NCBI GenBank assembly: GCA_029938505.1
Contig: JAOZUV010000168.1
Location: forward strand, 1 to 5,329
DNA from: Bacteroidales bacterium
GTDB lineage: Bacteria > Bacteroidota > Bacteroidia > Bacteroidales > GCA-2711565
Direction: 5' to 3'
Length of the DNA: 5,329 bases
In this document: positions 1 through 5,329 of the stretch, piece after piece
Layout of the letters: the number at the start of each line of letters is the position of its first letter
Numbering within the stretch: position 1 is the first letter of the stretch
The notes under the pieces: generated by a model
Database searches by the model: none
What the model was told of the DNA's origin: nothing
What the model saw: the letters and a program-made list of their open reading frames with translations, nothing else
Position numbers and translations under genes: made by a program

Positions 1-1098
1 CCCTGTTTTTTGATAACCGACATGTAAGTATATAGTCTTAGCATTAGACGGCAACCTTGAGGTTTTCTTTACCATTTCTATATCTTGTCGCTTTAACGCA
101 CGATTGAGCACAATATTTTTTCTGGTAGCGGGGCCATTTTTTGCAGGAGGCAGGCCTTTTTGAAAATCTTTTTCATTTAAATTGAGTTTCCGGTTCAGAT
201 CGAATGCTTGCTCCATTTTTAGCTTTAAGCTCTCTCCAGATATATTCTTGATCCAGTGCGGAATGATCCTTCTTGATAACTTATTAAAACTTGTCATACT
301 TGCATAAAATTTTGCTGCTGATATTTCTTCTAGGCTATAGAGAAATGATGGTCTAGTAAACAGGTCTTCAACCAATTGCAGTTGCCGGAACAAATATTCG
401 GCCTCATCAGCACCAAAGGTCTGTTGAGCAGAAGGAAGCATGTTCCCAGCCCTCTTTCTATATACAAAGGTAACGTCTTCGATGAGTGATACCGTTTGTG
501 AATTCAGCAATGCATTTAATAGAAATGGATTTGCCTCTCTTCTGTACAATTCTTCATAGTGTCGAATGCTGAACTTATTTAGAAAATCCCTTCTAAAAAT
601 ATATTCGCAGACCATACCACAAATGCCAAGTAATGGGTAATCCCGTATGTTGGTTTTTCTCACCTCTTTATTAAAGATTTTCAACTGCCGATGGTTTTTA
701 TGCAGGCTGGAGCTTCCATCCGCATTGTCCTGACGGATTTTAAACCGTCCTCTGACCATGTCTGCTTGATCATTCTCGGCAATTTCAACTAATATCTCTA
801 AAGCTGAAGGAGAAAGGATATCATCAGAATCTAAAAAATATACAAACTTTCCAGCAGCTGCATCGAATCCTGAATTACGTGCAGCAGAAAGACCAAGGTT
901 TTGAGGGTGTGTCAGCAAGTGCACTCTTGTTTCTTTTCGACCATATTTTTCCAATATTTCAGCACTATTGTCTGGAGAATGATCATTTACTACAATCACT
1001 TCAAAATCTTTTAAGCTTTGAGAGAAAACTGAATCCAGACACTCCACAAGATATGGAGCGGTATTATATACCGGTACAACTATTGAACAAGTCGGCAT
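1..1098 (-). CDS. Family 2 glycosyltransferase fused to probable sulfotransferase (3' end off window)
   Basis: The reading frame is open from the ATG at 1098 to the left edge: 366 codons with no stop, so the C-terminus is missing. Residues 3-115 are a GT-A family 2 domain: the nucleotide-binding strand and VPVYNT (about 8-13), ND at 36-37, NLGLSAARN (67-75) and the metal-binding DSDD at 90-93. These enzymes move a sugar from a nucleotide-sugar to an acceptor in the cytoplasm; donor and acceptor cannot be read here. Where GT2 enzymes usually have an ED pair this protein has Glu188-Ala189. Residues 287-350 are a charged, Lys/Arg-rich linker. The last visible residues, TIYLHVGYQKTG (355-366), match the strand plus 5'-phosphosulfate (PAPS) binding loop that opens bacterial sulfotransferase domains, so I infer a bifunctional protein. 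An in-frame TAA at 1113-1111 limits the start to ATG 1098 or TTG 1110; neither has a good Shine-Dalgarno. The gene is 57 bases after its paralogue. Confidence 0.85.
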   Translation of the reverse strand, partial: MPTCSIVVPVYNTAPYLVECLDSVFSQSLKDFEVIVVNDHSPDNSAEILEKYGRKETRVHLLTHPQNLGLSAARNSGFDAAAGKFVYFLDSDDILSPSALEILVEIAENDQADMVRGRFKIRQDNADGSSSLHKNHRQLKIFNKEVRKTNIRDYPLLGICGMVCEYIFRRDFLNKFSIRHYEELYRREANPFLLNALLNSQTVSLIEDVTFVYRKRAGNMLPSAQQTFGADEAEYLFRQLQLVEDLFTRPSFLYSLEEISAAKFYASMTSFNKLSRRIIPHWIKNISGESLKLKMEQAFDLNRKLNLNEKDFQKGLPPAKNGPATRKNIVLNRALKRQDIEMVKKTSRLPSNAKTIYLHVGYQKTG

Positions 1099-1155
1099 GT
1101 TTTTTACCAATTATTGAGCGTGCAGCTTTAAATGCCTTGTATATAATTTGAAAAT

Positions 1156-2208
1156 TCAAAGGGTTTGGAGAATTTCATTATATTTCGATTGGTGGTGTTT
1201 AACCCATCCTTTTGTGACGCCACTGCCGGGCACAAGGGACGCTTCCTTTGGGCTGGGGACCTCATGTAGCAATGTCAAAATGTGCTCATAGCAACTCTGC
1301 TTGTCGACTCTGGGTAACTCATGTAAATATGGTACTACTTGAACCATCAGCACTCTTAAAGATATCGCTTTTACCATCTTTAATACTCTTTTTAGTTGAT
1401 TTTCAGAAAAAGGTAAGTCAAGGGCTTTAAACTGATCATGGACAATTTCAGTTTGCCTTATAAGATAGAGGATATCTCCAGGTTTTCGATTCTTAAGAAT
1501 ACTCTTTTTACCAGAACGCCTCTGTCTGTAATATGTAACCGCTTTTGGAATCAGTGTAACCATCTGAGCCCGCAGGTAGGTCTGCATATAAAAAGCCCTG
1601 TCTTCACGATAAGGAAGCTCTAAGTGAAAACGTAAACGGTAGTTTTCCAGAAAGTCTCTCTTGTACATACTTGATAATGAGTTGCTAGACCTGACTATAT
1701 AGGGGTAATGCACAATATTCGTTCTACGAATTATGGAACTAAAAAATTCACCATCGAAATAAGCAGGTTCAATTATATATCCATCTTCCTGTTCAACTAA
1801 CCGGGGACGATGACCACGAACTATCTCTGCAGAATCACTTACAGCGGTTTCATAAAGATTTTTCAGGGATTCTGGAGGGATCAAATCATCAGAATCAAGA
1901 AAAAAAACAAACTCAGCTTTGGCTGCATCAAGTCCAGTGTTTCGTGTTGCAGACACTCCCCTGTTCTCTGAATGTGTTAAATGCTGCACACGGCCATCTC
2001 TTCTGGCATACTCTTCTATAATACTTGAACAAGCGTCCGGCGAGGCGTCATCTATCACTATTACCTGAATTTCTTTCAGAGACTGACAGAGAACGGATTC
2101 AAGGCATTGTTTTAAATATTTTTCCGTATTGAATACGGGTATGATGACTGTTACTTTAGGAATTTTAAAAAACCTAACTTTTTGATGAAAAAATTGAGGC
2201 GAGGGCAA
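1156..2208 (-). CDS. Family 2 glycosyltransferase (GT-A fold)
   Basis: This 350-residue protein would transfer a sugar from a nucleotide-sugar donor to a growing glycan, probably at the cytoplasmic side of the membrane. Visible motifs: VIIPVFNT (21-28), IDDASPD (52-58), NRGVSATRN (82-90), the metal-binding DSDD (105-108), and an ED pair in YREDRAF (200-206) where the catalytic base normally lies. It has no convincing membrane helix, and residues after about 260 match no domain I know. The N-terminal 115 residues are about half identical by eye to the gene at 1098, so the two are tandem paralogues. The start is uncertain: the frame opens with TTG at 2208 directly after an in-frame TAA (2211-2209), there is no ATG or GTG before the GT core, and no Shine-Dalgarno precedes the TTG. 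An ATT at codon 16 (2163-2161) is a rare alternative. Donor sugar unknown. Confidence 0.88.
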   Translation of the reverse strand: MPSPQFFHQKVRFFKIPKVTVIIPVFNTEKYLKQCLESVLCQSLKEIQVIVIDDASPDACSSIIEEYARRDGRVQHLTHSENRGVSATRNTGLDAAKAEFVFFLDSDDLIPPESLKNLYETAVSDSAEIVRGHRPRLVEQEDGYIIEPAYFDGEFFSSIIRRTNIVHYPYIVRSSNSLSSMYKRDFLENYRLRFHLELPYREDRAFYMQTYLRAQMVTLIPKAVTYYRQRRSGKKSILKNRKPGDILYLIRQTEIVHDQFKALDLPFSENQLKRVLKMVKAISLRVLMVQVVPYLHELPRVDKQSCYEHILTLLHEVPSPKEASLVPGSGVTKGWVKHHQSKYNEILQTL

Positions 2209-2317
2209 TTATTGCCAAGTACAGAGGAAGGAGAAAAGTATTTTTCCCGGCTAATTTAATTGCTTTGACAAAAAGCTGTTCGAGCTGGCTTTTTTCCTCA
2301 TTGTTTGTATCGCTGAA
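2174..2317 (-). pseudogene. Possible 3' remnant of a small membrane-protein gene
   Basis: Between a TAA (2320-2318) and a TAG (2176-2174) one minus-strand frame stays open for 47 codons and reads like protein: a polar stretch with EEKSQLEQLF, then KLAGK, then a 16-residue uncharged segment FLLPLYLAIIALASIF, then a short polar tail. There is no ATG or GTG in the frame, so it cannot be an intact gene with a normal start. It overlaps the first 11 codons assigned to the glycosyltransferase at 2208. Before the TAA the same frame also reads without a stop through 2374-2321. It could be the tail of a decayed gene or chance in AT-rich DNA; no family is recognised. Confidence 0.2.
2270..2295. terminator. 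Weak bidirectional terminator-like inverted repeat
   Basis: AAAAAGC at 2270-2276 pairs with GCTTTTT at 2288-2294 across an 11-base loop, with A/T tracts on both sides as in bidirectional intrinsic terminators. The stem has only two G-C pairs, and an alternative AGCT/AGCT pairing (2274-2286) competes. It lies in the longest gap of the block, between the GT-C gene and the next glycosyltransferase, and may attenuate rather than stop transcription. Confidence 0.25.
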
Positions 2318-2355
2318 TTAGATATCAATTCTTTCGGGGTGATTAATAATGGAAA

Positions 2356-2370
2356 ATGGGATAATCCCAT
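2356..2370. repeat. Perfect 7-bp palindrome just after the GT-C gene
   Basis: ATGGGAT, one base, then ATCCCAT forms a perfect inverted repeat starting six bases past the last base of the GT-C stop codon. As RNA it would give a six-pair stem with a three-base loop, but only three T follow in the direction of transcription, so it is a poor intrinsic terminator. It could be a weak hairpin or a protein-binding site. Confidence 0.4.
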
Positions 2371-2375
2371 AAACA

Positions 2376-3803
2376 TTATGATTTAGATTTAAGTAGTGTT
2401 TCCTGAAAAAAGCTCGCAAGAACAGGAGTTAGTAACAATATAATTGAACTCACCGTACAAAATATCATGTAATGGGAGTATCTATAATCTGCAGCACCAG
2501 CAGAAAAGAAAAGGCTAAATTGATAATTCAGGCCACTACCTATAATAAACCAGATTAAAACATATTTATTCCAATTGATTATCGGTATCAATATAAATAG
2601 GACAATTGAAATAATTAAATAGTATAAAGGATTGTAAAATGCTCTGGGAATAGCTTTCAGCAAGTTTTTCATGAAAACCTGAAATTTGCTATGATCGATA
2701 GTTATCTTGACACTTTTTTGTCTTCGCTCATCTAAACTAAAAACTAAAGCAATATGGCGATTAATTACATTGGTAGTCATATTTATGAACACTAAATATC
2801 TCCATTTTAAATACGCGTACGGATGCTTTCGAATGCTTTTAATCCATACATTTCTAATTTTCTTAATTTTTTCTTGATCCATTGTGCGATTGAACCCAAT
2901 CTCAAGTATATACTTCGAATTTCCCTTTATATTCATATATTCATTAAACGGCTTCAACGTAATTTTACTTTCTAATATTCCACCAATATCATAGAGATCC
3001 TTATTTATGATTGATTGGTCATTGCTAAGAGCTGCGATATGCCCGATATCGTATACATAAACAGTTTGCTGAATATATGACTTCCTATCGGTTATAACTT
3101 TATTCAGGGCACCAGATAATATAAAAATGCAAAATAAGATTAATAGACTCGTAAAGAAAGAACCGAATAGCTTCAGGCTTAAAAATCCAACCTTACCTTC
3201 AATCCTGTAGCTATAGCATGCACACCATATAACGAAGAAGACAGCAGCAAATGAATTGTGTCTAGTGCTAAGAGCAATTGTTAATGAAAATACAACGATT
3301 ATGAAAGCAATTAATTTTGTCCTGCTAAAACCACGCTCATTAATTTTTCCAGTTAATTTTAGAATTATGGCAGTACTTGCTACTAGCATCGCCAACATAA
3401 AAATATCTTTCCAAACATAACCAATTATACAAATAACAGAAGGAAATAATAAAATTGTATAAGTCGCCGCTATGGAAAAACTGGCATTTTGCTTAATACC
3501 AGATTGGTTTAGATAGTATCTTACAATGTAGCCCGTCGAAAGCCAAATTGTTGCTGTTTGCAGGCATAGCCACAAAAATGGCCCTCTGGCGATCAAATCC
3601 AAATAGTGCCATATATAAGCCATAAGCGGCGGATGGTGATCAGAGTAAAAATGTATTCTGGCTTGCAACAATTGATTGATAGAATCTTGAGACATCGACC
3701 CGGGAAAAAATAATATTATTGCAAAAAAAATTCCTGGAAGAAACGGCACCATAAAATTTTGAATAAAATTAGATGATTTATTATGAGAAGAGTTTTTTTT
3801 CAT
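2376..3803 (-). CDS. Multi-pass membrane protein, putative GT-C-type glycosyltransferase
   Basis: This 475-residue integral membrane protein has hydrophobic segments near 18-36, 74-96, 108-128, 133-151, 163-179, 184-197, 209-231, 392-409, 413-428 and 442-465, with a large hydrophilic part around 235-385. The first loop holds PGSMSQDS (34-41, Asp40) and SDHHPP (54-59). This arrangement, an Asp after the first helix and an HPP motif, resembles GT-C enzymes (PMT, ArnT and GT39-like families), which use polyprenyl-phosphate sugars outside the cytoplasm. WKD at 131-133, TRHNSF at 180-185 and DYRY at 439-442 fit such proteins too. The DPM1-like gene 47 bases upstream could supply the lipid-linked donor. 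The ATG at 3803 has no strong Shine-Dalgarno; an in-frame TAG at 3827-3825 limits extension. It is the most AT-rich gene here, about 31% GC over 2401-3120. It could instead be a polysaccharide membrane protein without transferase activity. Confidence 0.75.
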   Translation of the reverse strand: MKKNSSHNKSSNFIQNFMVPFLPGIFFAIILFFPGSMSQDSINQLLQARIHFYSDHHPPLMAYIWHYLDLIARGPFLWLCLQTATIWLSTGYIVRYYLNQSGIKQNASFSIAATYTILLFPSVICIIGYVWKDIFMLAMLVASTAIILKLTGKINERGFSRTKLIAFIIVVFSLTIALSTRHNSFAAVFFVIWCACYSYRIEGKVGFLSLKLFGSFFTSLLILFCIFILSGALNKVITDRKSYIQQTVYVYDIGHIAALSNDQSIINKDLYDIGGILESKITLKPFNEYMNIKGNSKYILEIGFNRTMDQEKIKKIRNVWIKSIRKHPYAYLKWRYLVFINMTTNVINRHIALVFSLDERRQKSVKITIDHSKFQVFMKNLLKAIPRAFYNPLYYLIISIVLFILIPIINWNKYVLIWFIIGSGLNYQFSLFFSAGAADYRYSHYMIFCTVSSIILLLTPVLASFFQETLLKSKS

Positions 3804-3850
3804 ATTTAATGAGGGTTCTTCAATCTAAATGGCCAATTGAACGTCTTAAA

Positions 3851-4639
3851 TTATGCGTATGGATTATCTAATCGGTTATCAGGATTGTAGCGTTCGGGTA
3901 AATTATTAAAGCATTTTTCAGTAGGTCTCAAAAAGTTAAAACTGATTAAATGATATAAAGCGGCAATACCATCCTTCCAGTTTATTTTTTTTCCCTGCAA
4001 ATTTGTGCGTGGATAATAGTTGATAGGGATCTCAAAAACGCGCGCGTGGGTTTTTGCGAGGTAGGCTGTCATTTCTACTTCAATCCCAAAGCGTTTTGAC
4101 GTAAGGTTCATTGATTTAATCAAGTCAGCCCGGAATACTTTATAGCAGGTTTCCATATCAGTAAGATACAATCCTGAAAATAAATTACTCAACATCGTTA
4201 AAAGCCTATTTATAAGATAATGATAGGTTCTGTGAATTTGATATCCGCTTTTTTTGAATCGACTTCCATATACAACATCTGCTTTATTTTCAATTAAAGG
4301 TACCAGAAGAGAGGGGATGTCCTTTGGGTCGTATTCAAAATCAGCGTCTTGAATTATGACATAGTCTCCGGTTAATTCCTTGAACCCCCTTGTTATGGCA
4401 GCGCCCTTGCCAATATTTTTGGGCTGATGAATTAATTTGAAACCGAGTTGGCCCTTTAGTTCTTCTAAAATCTCTTTGGAGTTATCGGTTGAGCAATCGT
4501 TAATAAAAATCCATTCTCGGGTAATAGGGCACGGAGATTCGAACAACAATTTGACGACCTCATGGAGCCGCTCCTCCTCATTATAAACCGGGACGACGAT
4601 AGACAGTTTTAACGAATCATTCTTGCTCATAAGTGGCAT
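3851..4639 (-). CDS. DPM1-like polyprenyl-phosphate glycosyltransferase (family 2)
   Basis: This 262-residue protein belongs to the dolichyl/polyprenyl-phosphate mannose or glucose synthase group. Such enzymes transfer a hexose from GDP-Man or UDP-Glc to a polyprenyl phosphate at the cytoplasmic membrane face. The domain fills residues 11-240: SIVVPVYNEEE (13-23), ND at 47-48, NIGKGAA (75-81), the metal-binding QDAD (97-100), YGSRF (124-128), LTDMETCYKVFR (159-170), FGIEVEMTA (184-192) and GKKINWKDG (216-224), the last typical of this group. There is no C-terminal membrane helix or GtrA-like domain, so it is the short soluble form and would need a separate membrane partner; the downstream GT-C-like gene is the obvious candidate. 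Two ATGs compete, 4639 and 4630; an AGGA seven bases before 4639 favours the first. The hexose cannot be decided from sequence alone. It could also be annotated simply as a GT2 enzyme. Confidence 0.92.
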   Translation of the reverse strand: MPLMSKNDSLKLSIVVPVYNEEERLHEVVKLLFESPCPITREWIFINDCSTDNSKEILEELKGQLGFKLIHQPKNIGKGAAITRGFKELTGDYVIIQDADFEYDPKDIPSLLVPLIENKADVVYGSRFKKSGYQIHRTYHYLINRLLTMLSNLFSGLYLTDMETCYKVFRADLIKSMNLTSKRFGIEVEMTAYLAKTHARVFEIPINYYPRTNLQGKKINWKDGIAALYHLISFNFLRPTEKCFNNLPERYNPDNRLDNPYA

Positions 4640-4646
4640 CAGGCTA

Positions 4647-4650
4647 TCCT
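4647..4650 (-). promoter_or_regulatory. Shine-Dalgarno of the DPM1-like gene
   Basis: On the minus strand AAAAGGATAGCCTG precedes the ATG at 4639, leaving seven bases between AGGA and the start. The second ATG at 4630 would be 16 bases away, so the site favours the upstream start. It is the clearest ribosome-binding site in the window. Confidence 0.55.
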
Positions 4651-4744
4651 TTTAACATTTAAAATAATTGTCTGTCATAAAATTAATATGTTATTGAAGT
4701 AGGTGATTAATAGATGCGCTTTTCCTGTGTACTCTATGAGAAAG

Positions 4745-5329
4745 CTATCTGCACAATCTCGCTTTTTTTTGAGAATTATTTGCCAGCAGGTTATCAAAAT
4801 ACGATACAGTTTTTACTAACCCATCACGTAAATTTATTTTAGGGGTCCATCCGATTTTTTCTTTTGCCAGGGAAATGTCCGGCTTGCGCTGTACCGGGTC
4901 ATCCTGAGGGAGGGGGCTGTAACCGATTTTTGAACTGGAATTTGTTAATTGAATAACCTGCTCGGCTAATTCAAGAATGGAGAATTCACCGGGGTTTCCC
5001 AGGTTCATAGGCCCGGTTAAATCGTCTGATGTGTTCATTAGCCTGATCAAGGCATCAACCATGTCATCTACGTAACAAAACGACCGTGTTTGAGAGCCGT
5101 CACCGTATATGGTAATAGGTTTAGATAAAAGCGCCTGAACGATAAAATTAGAAACAACGCGGCCATCATTGGGGTGCATCCGGGGGCCATAGGTGTTGAA
5201 GATGCGGGCAACTTTTATATTTAGATGGTGCTGCCGGTGATAGTCAAAGAATAGGGTTTCCGCACAGCGCTTACCTTCATCATAACACGATCGGGGTCCA
5301 ACTGGATTGACATTTCCGTTGTATGTTTC
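4745..5329 (-). CDS. uxs: UDP-glucuronate decarboxylase (UDP-xylose synthase), 5' end off window
   Basis: The frame is open from the right edge to TAG at 4747-4745: 194 residues, roughly the last 60% of a protein normally near 310-320. The enzyme oxidises and decarboxylates UDP-glucuronate with bound NAD to give UDP-xylose in the cytoplasm. Counting from the edge, the extended SDR catalytic Tyr and Lys are in CYDEGK (Tyr16, Lys20), preceded by GNVNPVGPR (5-13). Then come [19 protein letters not shown] (41-59), [10 protein letters not shown] (75-84), MNLGNP (108-113), QDDP (142-145) and RKPDI (148-152). This set is very close to UXS proteins and separates it from the dTDP-glucose dehydratase and epimerase relatives. 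The Met at 5179 lies inside this conserved block, so it is not the start. The N-terminal Rossmann GxxGxxG is outside the window. It is the first visible gene of the block and probably supplies the donor sugar; which transferase uses it is unknown. Confidence 0.95.
   Translation of the reverse strand, partial: ETYNGNVNPVGPRSCYDEGKRCAETLFFDYHRQHHLNIKVARIFNTYGPRMHPNDGRVVSNFIVQALLSKPITIYGDGSQTRSFCYVDDMVDALIRLMNTSDDLTGPMNLGNPGEFSILELAEQVIQLTNSSSKIGYSPLPQDDPVQRKPDISLAKEKIGWTPKINLRDGLVKTVSYFDNLLANNSQKKARLCR

Noticed and set aside
879..1151. Plus-strand open frame of 90 codons
   Set aside because: It is antisense to the conserved GT2 N-terminus (VPVYNT to NLGLSAARN) and reads as low-complexity hydrophobic and Leu-rich sequence, as expected of a shadow frame.
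1248..1623. Two plus-strand open frames of about 60 codons
   Set aside because: Both are antisense to the C-terminal half of the glycosyltransferase at 1156-2208, have no ribosome-binding site and no recognisable motif.
2241..2271. Sigma-70-like promoter for the glycosyltransferase (TTGTCA at 2271-2266)
   Set aside because: No acceptable -10 hexamer lies 16-18 bases downstream; the sequence there is GGGAAA.
3793..3800. Run of eight A just after the ATG of the GT-C-like gene (and another at 4763-4770 near the UXS end)
   Set aside because: Considered as phase-variable tracts. Eight bases is short for that, the frames read through cleanly, and AT-rich DNA gives such runs by chance.
4640..4744. 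Gap between the UXS and DPM1-like genes as a promoter or terminator region
   Set aside because: No paired -35/-10 elements at good spacing and no stable hairpin with a T-run were found. The only minus-strand ATG frame there is eight codons long.
5177..5179. Met at 5179 as the start of a 144-residue UXS protein
   Set aside because: The codons upstream to the window edge encode the conserved SDR CYDEGK and [10 protein letters not shown] motifs in the same frame, so this Met is internal.

Overview
The window is a five-gene, single-strand block of sugar-assembly genes from a bacterial cell-surface polysaccharide or glycolipid locus. All five genes are on the minus strand, so transcription runs from the right edge to the left edge, with gaps of 105, 47, 167 and 57 bases. 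The organism cannot be named. The DNA is AT-rich: by hand count about 44% GC in 4741-5329 and about 31% in 2401-3120. Only one gene has a clear Shine-Dalgarno sequence. The content (UDP-xylose synthase, DPM1-like transferase, GT-C-like membrane protein, GT2 enzymes) fits an envelope or extracellular polysaccharide locus; a Gram-negative host is a guess.

In transcription order: (1) 5329-4745 is the C-terminal part of a UDP-glucuronate decarboxylase (UDP-xylose synthase), its start beyond the right edge. (2) 4639-3851 is a complete soluble DPM1-like GT2 enzyme that would put a sugar on a polyprenyl phosphate. (3) 3803-2376 is a complete multi-pass membrane protein with GT-C-like motifs, a candidate user of that lipid-linked sugar. 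(4) 2208-1156 is a GT-A family 2 glycosyltransferase with no ATG or GTG start. (5) 1098 to the left edge is a paralogue of gene 4, about half identical to it over the N-terminal 115 residues. After a charged linker it enters what looks like the PAPS-binding loop of a sulfotransferase at the window edge.

The likely combined job is: make UDP-xylose, make a lipid-linked sugar and move it through a GT-C enzyme, and extend or decorate the glycan with GT2 enzymes, one of which may also sulfate it. The substrate and sugar assignments are inference. Most worth a second look are the probable glycosyltransferase-sulfotransferase fusion cut at the left edge, the loss of the usual catalytic Asp in that GT domain, and the odd 2174-2376 gap, which carries overlapping protein-like reading frames, a coupled TAATG junction and inverted repeats. 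I see no RNA genes, CRISPR array, insertion sequence or integration site.
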